Below, piece after piece: positions 33,561 through 42,753 of a DNA stretch of 64,000 nt; within the stretch, counting starts at the first letter, position 1; each line of letters begins with the position of its first letter. This DNA is from Serratia fonticola. Lineage in GTDB: Bacteria > Pseudomonadota > Gammaproteobacteria > Enterobacterales > Enterobacteriaceae. The stretch lies in contig NZ_VFMK01000001.1 of assembly GCF_006715025.1 (NCBI RefSeq), positions 4,774,001 to 4,838,000 on the forward strand, read 5' to 3'. Both the position numbers and the translations under genes were made by a program. The notes beneath the pieces are model-generated. The model was not told the origin of the DNA. It made no database searches and worked only from the letters and a program-made list of their open reading frames with translations.

Positions 33561-35777
33561 ATGGGAACACAAGTAAGAAAAATGAAACGCAGACACCTCT
33601 GGGTATTAAACCCTTGCCTGCTGGCAATGCTCGCACCAACAGCATGGGCTGAAGAACAAAAAAATGATGACCAACTGGTGGTTTCCGCCAGCCGTTCTCA
33701 CCGCAGCGTGGCGGAAATGGCCCAGACCACCTGGGTGATCGAAGGCCAGGAAATTGAGCAACAGGTGCAGGGCGGTAAAGAGATCAAGGATGTGCTGTCG
33801 CAGCTGATCCCGGGCATGGACGTCAGCAGCCAGGGGCGAACCAACTACGGTATGAATATGCGTGGCCGTTCCATGATGGTGATGATCGACGGCGTACGCC
33901 TGAACTCATCGCGCAGTGACAGCCGCCAGCTCGATTCGATCGATCCGTTCAACATCGCCCATATTGAAGTGATTTCCGGTGCTACTTCGCTGTACGGCGG
34001 CGGCAGTACCGGTGGCCTGATCAACATCGTGACCAAGAAGGGCCAGGAAGAAAAACAGGTTGAGCTCCAGCTTGGCGGTAAAACCGGCTTTAACAGCAGC
34101 AGCGATCACGATGAAAACGTGTCGGCAGCGGTCAGCGGTGGCACCGATAAGGCTTCCGGCCGCCTGTCGGTTTCCTATCAGCGTTACGGCGGCTGGTATG
34201 ACGGCAAAGGCGACGAGGTGCTGATCGACAACACCCAAACCGGCCTGCAATACTCCGATCGTATCGACCTGATGGGCACCGGCACCATCAATATCGACGA
34301 TCACCAGCAGTTGCAACTGACCACGCAATATTTCAACAGCGAGTCAGATGGTAAGCACGGCCTGTATCTGGGGCAGAATTTCTCGGCGGTGACCGGCAGC
34401 GGGCAGGCCTACAACAGCAGTAATCTGGATTCGGATCGTATTCCAGGCACCGAGCGCCATCTGATCAACCTGCAATACTCCAACACCGATTTCTGGGGCC
34501 AGGATCTGGTGGCGCAGGTGTATTATCGTGATGAGTCGCTGACCTTCTATCCGTTCCCTACCCTGAGCGGCGGCAAGGTAACCAGCATCGGCGCTTCGCA
34601 ACAGAAAACCGATTTCTATGGCGGCAAGCTGACCCTGAACAGCAAGCCGATCGACAGCCTTACGTTGACCTACGGCTTCGATGCCGACCATGAAAGCTTC
34701 AATGCCAACCAGCAGTTCTTCAATCTGGCGCAGGCCCAGCAGTCTGGCGGGATGACGCTGCAAAATGCCTACAACGTCGGCCGCTACCCGAGCTATACCA
34801 CCACTAACCTGGCACCGTTCATGCAGGCCAGCTACGACATCGATCCGATGTTTACCCTGAGCGGCGGCGTGCGCTACCAGTACACCGAAAACAAGGTGGA
34901 TGATTTCGTTGGCTACGCACAGCAACAAGGGATCGCCAACGGCCTGGCGACCTCTGCCGATGCCGTGCCCGGTGGTAAAACCGACTACAACAACGCGTTG
35001 TTCAACGCCGGTTTGCTGGCCCATCTGACAGAACGTCAGCAGACCTGGTTCAACTTCTCACAAGGGTTTGAGATCCCGGACCTGGCCAAGTATTACGGCT
35101 CCGGCACCTATAAGCTGGTGAACGGCCACTATCAGCTGCAAAAAAGCGTCAACGTCAATGACTCCAAGCTGGACGGCATCAAGGTCGACTCCTACGAGCT
35201 GGGCTGGCGCTACAATGGCGACAATCTGCGTACCCAGGTTGCGGCCTACTATTCCCTGTCAGACAAGACCATCACCATCAACAAAACCGATATGACCATC
35301 AACATGAACGCTGACAAACGTCGGATTTATGGTATGGAAGGCGCGGTGGATTACTTCTTTGATGACAGCGAATGGAGCACCGGTGCCACCTTCAACCTGA
35401 TCAAGTCGGAAACCAAGACCGATGGCAAATGGGAGAAGCTGACCGTCGACACCGCCAGCCCGTCGAAAGCCACTGCCTACGTCAACTGGGCACCGGGTGA
35501 CTGGACGGTGCGGGTGCAGTCACAACAGACCTTCGACGTTTCCGACAGCCAGGGGCGTAAGCTCAACGGCTATAACACCATTGACGTCCTGAGCAGCTAT
35601 GCCCTGCCAGTGGGCAAGGTCAGCCTTAGCATAGAAAATCTGCTGGACAAGGATTACACCACCGTGTGGGGCCAACGTGCGCCAATCCTGTATAGCCCAA
35701 CCTACGGCGCGCCGGAGCTGTACAGCTATAAAGGCCGTGGCCGCACCTTTGGTTTGAACTACTCAGTGCTGTTCTGA
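33561..35777 (+). CDS. iutA: Ferric aerobactin receptor IutA (TonB-dependent)
   Basis: The outer-membrane receptor that imports ferric aerobactin with energy from TonB-ExbBD. The 738 residues begin with a signal peptide (LWVLNPCLLAMLAPTAWA), followed by a TonB-box-like stretch DQLVVSAS, a plug domain with MRGRSMMVMIDGVRLN and ATSLYGGGSTGGLINIVTKK, and a beta-barrel ending in FGLNYSVLF with the usual terminal phenylalanine. Two starts are possible, at 33561 and 33582; neither has a strong ribosome-binding site, so coupling to iucD may matter. Same transcription unit as iucABCD. Confidence 0.96.
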   Translation: MGTQVRKMKRRHLWVLNPCLLAMLAPTAWAEEQKNDDQLVVSASRSHRSVAEMAQTTWVIEGQEIEQQVQGGKEIKDVLSQLIPGMDVSSQGRTNYGMNMRGRSMMVMIDGVRLNSSRSDSRQLDSIDPFNIAHIEVISGATSLYGGGSTGGLINIVTKKGQEEKQVELQLGGKTGFNSSSDHDENVSAAVSGGTDKASGRLSVSYQRYGGWYDGKGDEVLIDNTQTGLQYSDRIDLMGTGTINIDDHQQLQLTTQYFNSESDGKHGLYLGQNFSAVTGSGQAYNSSNLDSDRIPGTERHLINLQYSNTDFWGQDLVAQVYYRDESLTFYPFPTLSGGKVTSIGASQQKTDFYGGKLTLNSKPIDSLTLTYGFDADHESFNANQQFFNLAQAQQSGGMTLQNAYNVGRYPSYTTTNLAPFMQASYDIDPMFTLSGGVRYQYTENKVDDFVGYAQQQGIANGLATSADAVPGGKTDYNNALFNAGLLAHLTERQQTWFNFSQGFEIPDLAKYYGSGTYKLVNGHYQLQKSVNVNDSKLDGIKVDSYELGWRYNGDNLRTQVAAYYSLSDKTITINKTDMTINMNADKRRIYGMEGAVDYFFDDSEWSTGATFNLIKSETKTDGKWEKLTVDTASPSKATAYVNWAPGDWTVRVQSQQTFDVSDSQGRKLNGYNTIDVLSSYALPVGKVSLSIENLLDKDYTTVWGQRAPILYSPTYGAPELYSYKGRGRTFGLNYSVLF

Positions 35778-35796
35778 TCGCCTGCTTAACTCACCC

Positions 35797-35818
35797 GGCC
35801 GAACCCAACCGTTCGGCC
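35797..35818 (+). terminator. Terminator after iutA
   Basis: An 8-bp stem GGCCGAAC with GTTCGGCC and a 6-base loop lies 20 bases after the iutA stop. The following TGATTCTCC is only weakly T-rich, so efficiency is uncertain. Confidence 0.6.
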
Positions 35819-35857
35819 TGATTCTCCGGATTACGGCAGGTACTGAACAGAAACGAC

Positions 35858-35889
35858 GAAGCCCTGAGTTATTGCTAACTCAGGGCTTC
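35858..35889 (-). terminator. Terminator after tRNA-Asp (first copy)
   Basis: A 13-bp stem, GAAGCCCTGAGTT with AACTCAGGGCTTC, around a 6-base loop lies just downstream of the tRNA on the minus strand. A near-identical stem follows the second tRNA-Asp. Confidence 0.8.
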
Positions 35890-35896
35890 TGAATAG

Positions 35897-35973
35897 TGGC
35901 GGAACGGACGGGGCTCGAACCCGCGACCCCCTGCGTGACAGGCAGGTATTCTAACCAACTGAACTACCGCTCC
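35897..35973 (-). tRNA. aspV: tRNA-Asp (anticodon GTC)
   Basis: A 77-base gene with encoded CCA-type end that folds as a standard cloverleaf: acceptor GGAGCGG at the 5' end, anticodon loop CTGTCAC with GTC (complement at 35937-35939), and T-loop GGTTCGAGCC. It differs little from E. coli tRNA-Asp. Its place beside dnaQ matches E. coli aspV. An identical gene lies at 50237. Confidence 0.97.
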
Positions 35974-36128
35974 GCGCCATTCCCTCTTGCGGGGGAACGA
36001 GGCGAATATTACGGTTGCCCCCGCATCGCGTCAACGTCTTTTCTCATAAAAAGAGTCGTTTGCACAGTTTTTCAACTAACCCGCCATCATTATGTGGCTT
36101 ATGCCCTCTTTTTAGCCTGAAGCGGTCG

Positions 36129-36869
36129 TTATTCAGCCCCAGCACGCCATAAGCAGCTACCGCCCTTCTTGGCCACCAGATCCAGACGGGCTTCGTGCGC
36201 CTGCACTTCTTCTTCGCTGGCATAGATCACTTTCATTGCCGCCGTTGGGCGTACGATACGTTGAATATCCTGCGTTGAATCCGTCTGCTGGGTGTCCCCA
36301 TCCATCTGAAAAGCCATCGAGGTCTGGCCGCCAGTCATGGCCAGGTAGACTTCGGCCAGAATTTCGGCATCGAGCAATGCGCCGTGCAACGTTCGTTTGC
36401 TGTTGTCTATCTCATAGCGGCTGCACAAGGCATCAAGGTTGTTACGCTTGCCTGGGAACAGGCGTCGCGCCATCAACAGGCTATCGGTGATGGTACAGAA
36501 CGTTTCCGTTTTCGGAATGTCTCGCCGTAACATACGGAATTCGTGATCCATAAAGCCGATATCGAACGCCGCGTTATGAATAACGAGCTCACCGCCACGG
36601 ATAAAATCGAGAAACTCGTCGGCGATTTGATCAAAAGTGGGCTTATCTGCCAGGAATTCATCACTGATACCGTGAACCCCGTAGGCTTCAGGATCCACCA
36701 GCCGATCCGGTTTGATGTAAACGTGATAATGACGCCCTGTCAGGCGACGGTTGATCACCTCAACAGCCCCGATCTCAATGATGCGGTGACCTTCGTAGTG
36801 AACCCCTAGCTTGTTCATACCGGTGGTTTCGGTATCGAGAACGATCTGTCTGGTTGGTGTAGAGATCAT
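36129..36869 (-). CDS. dnaQ: DNA polymerase III epsilon subunit, 3'-5' proofreading exonuclease
   Basis: Proofreads in the replicative polymerase core with DnaE and HolE. The 246-residue protein has the DEDDh exonuclease motifs IVLDTETTGMNK (Exo I, residues 9-20), VIHNAAFDIGFMDHEF (Exo II, near 95) and HGALLDAEILAEVYL (Exo III, near 160). The C-terminal part that binds DnaE follows. It is divergent from rnhA with 72 bases between, the same arrangement as in E. coli where the two promoters overlap. Confidence 0.97.
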   Translation of the reverse strand: MISTPTRQIVLDTETTGMNKLGVHYEGHRIIEIGAVEVINRRLTGRHYHVYIKPDRLVDPEAYGVHGISDEFLADKPTFDQIADEFLDFIRGGELVIHNAAFDIGFMDHEFRMLRRDIPKTETFCTITDSLLMARRLFPGKRNNLDALCSRYEIDNSKRTLHGALLDAEILAEVYLAMTGGQTSMAFQMDGDTQQTDSTQDIQRIVRPTAAMKVIYASEEEVQAHEARLDLVAKKGGSCLWRAGAE

Positions 36870-36941
36870 ATTGCAGTGCTCATAGCGCTCGTTTATGTCA
36901 GACTTGGCTTTTATAAAACTGATAGGAAGAGTCTACCAGAG

Positions 36942-37409
36942 ATGCTCAAACAGGTAGAAATTTTCACCGACGGTTCCTGCCTCGGTAATCCGGGTCCCGG
37001 CGGTTACGGCGCAATTTTGCGTTATAAGCAACACGAAAAAACGTTCAGTGCCGGTTATCGCCTGACGACCAATAACCGTATGGAGCTGATGGCGGCCATT
37101 GTAGCACTTGAGGCGCTGACGACGCCTTGCGAAGTCGTGCTGAGCACCGATAGCCAATATGTGCGCCAAGGGATCACCAGTTGGATCCACAACTGGAAAA
37201 AGCGCGGCTGGAAAACCAGCGATAAAAAACCGGTGAAGAATGTCGATCTCTGGCAGCGTCTGGATCTGGCGATTGCCCGTCATACTATTCGCTGGGAATG
37301 GGTCAAAGGCCATGCCGGGCACCCGGAAAACGAACGCTGCGACGTGCTGGCCCGCGACGCCGCCGGTAACCCGACTCAGGATGATGTCGGTTATCAGCCC
37401 GAAGCTTAA
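36942..37409 (+). CDS. rnhA: Ribonuclease HI
   Basis: Degrades RNA in RNA-DNA hybrids. The 155 residues start MLKQVEIFTDGSCLGNPGPG and carry the catalytic acids in FTDGSCLGNPG, NNRMELMAAIVALE and STDSQYV, the basic protrusion WKKRGWKTSDKKPVKNVDLW, and the last acid near NERCDVLARDAA. The ATG at 36942 is the family start; an upstream in-frame start would add 22 residues without family match. It overlaps the convergent yafS by 4 bases. Confidence 0.97.
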   Translation: MLKQVEIFTDGSCLGNPGPGGYGAILRYKQHEKTFSAGYRLTTNNRMELMAAIVALEALTTPCEVVLSTDSQYVRQGITSWIHNWKKRGWKTSDKKPVKNVDLWQRLDLAIARHTIRWEWVKGHAGHPENERCDVLARDAAGNPTQDDVGYQPEA

Positions 37410-38125
37410 GGTAGCTTACGATAACTCTTGGTCGCCCCCACGGCGCGGCCAAGCACATGCTTTCTGGCACCGACTTTCATCGGCGTTGGCGTCAATGGTA
37501 AGGTTCGCTTGCGTGCCACAATGACGCTGATGCATCCCAACGCAGGTAAGTGCGTGCTCAGAAAGGCCCCGCCTTTACGTTGCCAAGGCAACACATGGAA
37601 ACGCCCCTGATCCAACACTTCATAATTCAGCAGGCTGAGCCAGTCCAAGATGCGCATCTGAGTAAACATCCTGCTGGCATAAGGCTGGCGTTTGCGCAAT
37701 CCAGGGATCAGCTTGCCCAATCCCAGTAAACTGAAAGGGTTGAAGCTGCTGATCACCAACCAACCATCGTCGATCATCACGCGGTCAACCTCACGCAGTA
37801 TGCGGTGGGGATCGTCCACATAGCAAAGGGTATGGGCTAACAGGCAGGCATCGACCGATTTGGCAGCAAAGGGTAACTGATAAGGATCGGCAAGCACATG
37901 CAGGTTCTCGCCGGACAAACCGACGTTAACCTGATGGGAGATGGCACACTTTTCGGTATCCAGTCCGGCACTGAGATTGCCGATCTTTAGCAGATGGAAG
38001 CCAAACAGCTTTGACCACCAGGGTTGCAACTGCCGCTCAAGCGCCTCACGATAGTATTCCCCCCACGGCAGCACGGCCCAGGAGTGTGGGCTGGTGAGCT
38101 TTTGTAGAGTATGGGCTGGTTTCAT
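37406..38125 (-). CDS. yafS: SAM-dependent methyltransferase-like protein YafS
   Basis: A class I methyltransferase-fold protein of 239 residues; motifs LLKIGNLSAG, LADPYQLPFAAKSVDACLLAH and ILREVDRVMIDDGWLVISSFNPF correspond to the SAM-binding core. The glycine-rich motif I is weaker than usual. The substrate is not known to me. Position between rnhA and gloB is the same as E. coli yafS. It is divergent from gloB with 44 bases between them. Confidence 0.9.
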   Translation of the reverse strand: MKPAHTLQKLTSPHSWAVLPWGEYYREALERQLQPWWSKLFGFHLLKIGNLSAGLDTEKCAISHQVNVGLSGENLHVLADPYQLPFAAKSVDACLLAHTLCYVDDPHRILREVDRVMIDDGWLVISSFNPFSLLGLGKLIPGLRKRQPYASRMFTQMRILDWLSLLNYEVLDQGRFHVLPWQRKGGAFLSTHLPALGCISVIVARKRTLPLTPTPMKVGARKHVLGRAVGATKSYRKLP

Positions 38126-38169
38126 GATTTATTATCTTCTTTCAAGCCGTTGCCAACGAGAGGTCTACT

Positions 38170-38925
38170 ATGAATCTTATCAGCATTCCTGCTTTTCAGG
38201 ACAATTACATTTGGTTGCTGGATAACCAGCAAGGACACTGCATCATCGTCGACCCTGGTGAAGCCCGCCCCGTTCTGGAAGCACTCTCCCAGCGGCAACT
38301 GAGCCCCGACGGCATCTTGTTGACCCACCATCACCGCGATCATGTCGGTGGCGTAGCAGAAATTATTGCGCACTATCCCGGGTTGGCGGTCTATGGTCCA
38401 CAGGAAACGGCCAGCAAAGGGGCAAATCATTTGGTCAATGACGGTGATATCCTCAATATTGGCGGACGCCAATACACCACCATCGCAGTGCCAGGGCATA
38501 CGTTAGGCCACGTTGCATTCTACAGTGCACCTTATCTTTTCTGCGGAGATACTCTTTTTTCCGCAGGCTGCGGCCGGCTTTTTGAAGGAACAGCGGAGCA
38601 AATGTACCACTCATTTCAACGACTCGCGCAACTTCCCGATGAAACCTTAATTTGTTGCGCACATGAATATACTCTCTCAAACCTTAAGTTTGCCAGGGCA
38701 ATTCTGCCACAAGATAGGCAAATTGAAACATATCAGCAACAAGTTGAGAAATTCCGGGCAAAAGGGCAACCCAGCGTGCCGACAACGCTACAATTAGAGC
38801 GTAAAATTAACCTATTTTTACGCTGCCATGACACTGATTTACAAAGAGAAATAGGATTTAATACGCCACCACGACATCTTCATTCAGTTTTTTCTGAATT
38901 ACGCCTACGAAAAGACGCCTTCTAA
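38170..38925 (+). CDS. gloB: Hydroxyacylglutathione hydrolase (glyoxalase II)
   Basis: Hydrolyses S-lactoylglutathione, completing methylglyoxal detoxification. The 251-residue metallo-beta-lactamase-fold protein has the zinc motif LLTHHHRDHVGG (near residue 55), further ligands in VPGHTLGHVAFY and FCGDTLFSAGCGR, and CAHEYTLSNLKFA. The C-terminal helical glutathione-binding domain follows. The gene is more AT-rich toward its 3' end. Confidence 0.96.
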   Translation: MNLISIPAFQDNYIWLLDNQQGHCIIVDPGEARPVLEALSQRQLSPDGILLTHHHRDHVGGVAEIIAHYPGLAVYGPQETASKGANHLVNDGDILNIGGRQYTTIAVPGHTLGHVAFYSAPYLFCGDTLFSAGCGRLFEGTAEQMYHSFQRLAQLPDETLICCAHEYTLSNLKFARAILPQDRQIETYQQQVEKFRAKGQPSVPTTLQLERKINLFLRCHDTDLQREIGFNTPPRHLHSVFSELRLRKDAF

Positions 38926-38996
38926 CGTTTTAGTTGTGTTTTTTAGCGAAGCAAAGTATTATTGCTCGTCTTTTAAGCAACTATATTGACACACAC

Positions 38997-40382
38997 ATGA
39001 AGGCTAAAGCGATATTTCTCGCCTCGGTCTTGCTAGTAGGTTGCCAGTCATCCAGGCAGGATGCACCGGCACCAGAGCAGCATGCACAGAGTCTGTCTTC
39101 GGCAGGTCAAGAAGGTGAAGCAGGAGAGTACACAGCGAATGGTCGAGCGAGCTCGGCGCGGTGGCTAGATAATAATATTGGTGCCGCGCAACAGGACCTG
39201 TGGAACTTCATTAGCGACGAGCTGAAGATGGAGGTTCCGGAAAATTCCCGGATCCGTGAACAAAAAAGAAAGTATTTAAAAAGTAAGAGCTATCTCCACG
39301 ATGTAACATTACGGGCAGAGCCGTACATGTACTGGATAGTCGGGCAGATTAAAAAACGTAATATGCCGATGGAACTGGTACTGCTACCCATAGTGGAGAG
39401 CGCTTTTGACCCCCATGCCACGTCAAGTGCCAATGCTGCAGGGCTATGGCAGATCGTGCCGCAAACGGGTCGCAATTATGGTTTGAAAAACAATCAGTGG
39501 TATGACGGGCGCCGCGATGTGGTGGCCTCGACGACTGCAGCGCTGGACATGATGCAGCGTCTGAACCGCATGTTCGACGGTGACTGGTTACTGACCATCG
39601 CCGCGTATAACAGTGGTGAAGGCCGCGTAATGCAAGCGGTTAAGGCGAATAAACGCCAGGGTAAGTCCACCGAGTTCTGGGCATTGTCGCTTCCGCGTGA
39701 AACGTCAATCTATGTCCCGAAAATGCTGGCACTGAGCGATATCATCAAGCACAGCAAAAAGTACGGCGTCAAGTTACCTAAAACTGACGAAACCCGTGCA
39801 CTGGCGCGCATTGATGTCGGGCAGCAGATTCAGCTAACTCAGGCGGCTGAGATGGCTGGGCTTTCGGTCACCAAGATGAAAGCTTATAACCCTGGCTACA
39901 AGAAAGGCGTTACGGCACCTAACGGGCCCCATTATATTATGGTTCCCAAAAAGAATGTCGCGCAGTTGAAAGACTCGTTGTCCGATGGACAGATTATTGC
40001 AACTCCACCAACAACCCAGTTGGCGAAGAACAGCAGTTTGTCGAGCGGCAGTGCGTATAAGGTTCGCTCCGGTGATACGTTATCCACTATCGCTAAACGG
40101 TTGAACGTGAAGACCAGCGATTTGCAGAGTTGGAACAATTTGCGTAGCAAGAGCACGCTGAAAGTTGGGCAAACCCTGCAAGTGGCCAGCAATACCAGAG
40201 ATAACAGCAGTATCACCTATCAAGTTCGCAAGGGTGATTCGCTTTCCAGTATTGCACGCCGTCACGGCGTTGATATTAACGACGTGATGCGTTGGAACTC
40301 CACTCTCGGCAAGGCCAACAGTTTGCAACCGGGTCTGAAGCTAACCTTGTTTGTTAGCAACAGAACGTCGCCGGACACCTAA
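38997..40382 (+). CDS. mltD: Membrane-bound lytic murein transglycosylase D
   Basis: A lipoprotein that cleaves peptidoglycan glycan strands. The ATG at 38997 begins a lipoprotein signal, MKAKAIFLASVLLVGCQS, with lipobox LVGC. The transglycosylase domain holds the catalytic glutamate in LLPIVESAFDPHATSSANAAG and AAYNSGEGRV. Two clear LysM repeats follow (YKVRSGDTLSTIAKRLNV and YQVRKGDSLSSIARRHGV), and a weaker one precedes them. 461 residues, like other MltD. An upstream in-frame start would put 21 residues before the signal peptide and is unlikely. Confidence 0.96.
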   Translation: MKAKAIFLASVLLVGCQSSRQDAPAPEQHAQSLSSAGQEGEAGEYTANGRASSARWLDNNIGAAQQDLWNFISDELKMEVPENSRIREQKRKYLKSKSYLHDVTLRAEPYMYWIVGQIKKRNMPMELVLLPIVESAFDPHATSSANAAGLWQIVPQTGRNYGLKNNQWYDGRRDVVASTTAALDMMQRLNRMFDGDWLLTIAAYNSGEGRVMQAVKANKRQGKSTEFWALSLPRETSIYVPKMLALSDIIKHSKKYGVKLPKTDETRALARIDVGQQIQLTQAAEMAGLSVTKMKAYNPGYKKGVTAPNGPHYIMVPKKNVAQLKDSLSDGQIIATPPTTQLAKNSSLSSGSAYKVRSGDTLSTIAKRLNVKTSDLQSWNNLRSKSTLKVGQTLQVASNTRDNSSITYQVRKGDSLSSIARRHGVDINDVMRWNSTLGKANSLQPGLKLTLFVSNRTSPDT

Positions 40383-40393
40383 ATTTTCGCCAC

Positions 40394-40425
40394 AAAAAAA
40401 GCATCCTTCGGGATGCTTTTTTATT
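40394..40425. terminator. Bidirectional terminator between mltD and yafD
   Basis: A GCATCC-TTCG-GGATGC hairpin is flanked by seven A on the left and six T on the right, giving a U-tract on both strands. The UUCG tetraloop makes it very stable. It separates two convergent genes. Confidence 0.92.
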
Positions 40426-40437
40426 GTCTGTATTCTG

Positions 40438-41232
40438 CTACCAAACCGGCTTGTCGCTTTCCGGATGGAACTCCACCAGCAACGGATTGTGATCGGACGC
40501 TTGCGTAACCAACACTGAGGCATCTGCCACACCCAGATTACGATAGAAGATGAAATCCAGCGGCCGACCAAAGGCTTTACGGCGATGGTCGTCAGTGAAG
40601 TTCACCTCGCGCAATGCCATATCCCCAGCAAACTGGTACAAGGCATTGATGCGCTTGCGGCTCCAGGCGTTAAAGTCCCCAGCCATAATCACCGGCCCTT
40701 GATGACGGGCGATCTGTTCGCCTATCGGCCCTAGCTGCTTGCTGTAAACATCCACACCAATGCTGAAGTTCACCGCGTGGATATTCACGACCATTAACAG
40801 CTGGCCATTATACAGTGGGTAGACAGTGATCAGTGCCGACTTGGCCAGGCGCAATAGCGGCTCACGCTCGCGCAACGGGCAGCAATACACCGGATGTGCC
40901 GCCGCCAGCGTCATCACGCCAGAAGGATGTTGCGGCAACACGAAAGCCGGCACCTGATCGGCAGCCAGATAGTTGGAGGTCGCAAAGTTGACTAATTCCG
41001 GCGTCGTCTGCGCTTCCTGCAGTAATACCAATTGCGCATCTTTACCGAAGCTTTTCAGCACCGATTGCCAATCGGCTCGCTGCTGCTTGAAGATATTCCA
41101 CACCATCACCCGCAGCGCACCGGTCGTGGGCAGAGCAGCCCCAGGTGGTAACGGCTGATTGATGGCGCCAGGGAAAATTCGCTCAACTGGCTGACCTGCA
41201 ACATACCTCATTGCATAAGTTCGTTTCGGCAC
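40438..41232 (-). CDS. yafD: YafD, endonuclease/exonuclease/phosphatase family protein
   Basis: A 264-residue protein of the EEP fold. Motifs are VMVWNIFKQQRADW, the glutamate in LVLLQEAQTTPE, VVNIHAVNF, MAGDFNAWSRKR and the terminal histidine in ASDHNPLLVEF. It closely matches E. coli YafD in sequence and position. Its physiological substrate is not established to my knowledge. Confidence 0.94.
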   Translation of the reverse strand: MPKRTYAMRYVAGQPVERIFPGAINQPLPPGAALPTTGALRVMVWNIFKQQRADWQSVLKSFGKDAQLVLLQEAQTTPELVNFATSNYLAADQVPAFVLPQHPSGVMTLAAAHPVYCCPLREREPLLRLAKSALITVYPLYNGQLLMVVNIHAVNFSIGVDVYSKQLGPIGEQIARHQGPVIMAGDFNAWSRKRINALYQFAGDMALREVNFTDDHRRKAFGRPLDFIFYRNLGVADASVLVTQASDHNPLLVEFHPESDKPVW

Positions 41233-41435
41233 GTTATTCGCCTATTTCCCATTCGGATGAAACTGGTAGCGGCATTGCCACCAACACTAACTTGAGTATA
41301 CGCCTGCGCTGTTCTGCCAGCATGGGCTTTTAGGAATTATGTTGTTTCTTGTTATAAGGGCGAGACAGCCTGTTTTCAATCAATGAAACGTATATGTCTG
41401 TAAAGGTTAGCGGAGAGAAGTGATAAATGAGAAAA

Positions 41436-41454
41436 GGCCCGCAAACTACGGGCC
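41436..41454 (-). terminator. Terminator after the MFS pump gene
   Basis: On the minus strand a GGCCCG-7-CGGGCC hairpin is followed by TTTTCTC. It lies 22 bases after the stop of the MFS gene. Confidence 0.8.
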
Positions 41455-41475
41455 AAGAGAAAAAGCCAAATGGGA

Positions 41476-42648
41476 TCAGGCTATCTGCTGCTGCTTTTTA
41501 TCCAGACGCCCGCTAAAGCCAATTAATAACAACGCGACAACAACGATCAGCGCACCGATCCAAGGCGTTTGCGCCAACCCCAATGAGGCCACTGTCTGCC
41601 CGCCAATCACCGAACCCAAAGCAATCCCTACGTTAAATGCCGCAATATTCAAGCCAGAAGCAACGTCCACCGCATTCGGCGTGTACTGCTCGGCTTTTTG
41701 GACTACATAGACCTGCAATCCTGGGACATTACCAAAGGCAAATACGCCCATCACCACCACCGTCAGTAAAGCGGCTACGCTATGGCTGGCAGTGAATTGA
41801 AACACCAGCAATAACACGGCCAATGCAGCAAAGATAAAGCTCAGGGCACGAACTGCACCGTGCCGATCGGCCAGCTTACCCCCCCAGATGTTACCGATCG
41901 CTACAGCAATACCGTAGGCCAGCAATATCCAGCTTACAGCCGGTGCAGAGAATCCGGCCAGTTGCTGCATCATCGGTGCCAGGAAGGTAAAAGTGGTAAA
42001 TACCCCACCGTAGCCAAGCGCGGTAATAACATAAATCAGTAACAACCGTGGATGCGTTAACACCTGCAGTTGCTCACCGATGCTGGCGCTGGCCGTGTTT
42101 TTGATGTTGTTCGGGATCAACACCAGGCTGGCAATAATCGCCACCGCTCCAATCAGCGAAACCGCCAGAAAGGTTTCACGCCAACCAAAATGCTGGCCGA
42201 TAAAGGTTCCCAGAGGTACGCCGGTGACCAGCGCAACTGTCAAACCACCAAACATGATTGCGATAGCCGTTGCCGCTTTCTCTTTGGCCACCAGGCTGGT
42301 CGCAATGGTTGAACCAATTGAGAAAAACACACCGTGCGCCAGGCCGGTCAGCAGACGGGCTATCACCAGTGACTCATAGCTCGGTGACTGCCAGGCCAAT
42401 AGATTGCCGAAGGTGAACAGTACCATCAGGCCGACCAGCAACAGTTTACGCGGCACTCGCCCCGTTAAAGCCGTCAACACGGGGGCACCTATCGCCACCC
42501 CAATGGCATAAATGGTCACCAGTAGCCCTGCAGAGGGCACGGTGACGCCCAATTGCTCTGCGATAGTTGGGATGAGCCCAACGATCACAAACTCCGTGGT
42601 GCCGATAGCAAAGGCACTGATGGTCAAGGCAAGTAAAGCGAAAGGCAT
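41476..42648 (-). CDS. MFS transporter of the DHA1 type
   Basis: A 390-residue inner-membrane protein with about twelve helices, beginning MPFALLALTISAFAIGTTEF, with the helix 2-3 loop LTGRVPRKLL and the antiporter-type motif C region GGLTVALVTGVPLGTFIG. It belongs with the AraJ/YdhP/PbuE-like drug:proton antiporters; the substrate is not predictable. The start is fixed by GGAG 7 bases before the ATG at 42648. It is divergent from yafC with a 105-base AT-rich gap, so YafC may regulate it. This gene is not at this place in E. coli. Confidence 0.88.
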   Translation of the reverse strand: MPFALLALTISAFAIGTTEFVIVGLIPTIAEQLGVTVPSAGLLVTIYAIGVAIGAPVLTALTGRVPRKLLLVGLMVLFTFGNLLAWQSPSYESLVIARLLTGLAHGVFFSIGSTIATSLVAKEKAATAIAIMFGGLTVALVTGVPLGTFIGQHFGWRETFLAVSLIGAVAIIASLVLIPNNIKNTASASIGEQLQVLTHPRLLLIYVITALGYGGVFTTFTFLAPMMQQLAGFSAPAVSWILLAYGIAVAIGNIWGGKLADRHGAVRALSFIFAALAVLLLVFQFTASHSVAALLTVVVMGVFAFGNVPGLQVYVVQKAEQYTPNAVDVASGLNIAAFNVGIALGSVIGGQTVASLGLAQTPWIGALIVVVALLLIGFSGRLDKKQQQIA

Positions 42649-42753
42649 GACTAACTCCAAAATAACGTTCAGGTTGATGGCAGGGATTATCAACCTATGC
42701 TTAAATGATAAAAATGCTCAAAATTTCAAATAATTTTTGCTTATGGAGCAACA

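Noticed and set aside
35896..36120. An open frame reading MAERTGLEPATPCVTGRYSN across the tRNA-Asp gene
   Set aside because: It is the antisense reading of tRNA-Asp, a well-known false prediction; the same frame recurs at 50236 over the second tRNA copy.
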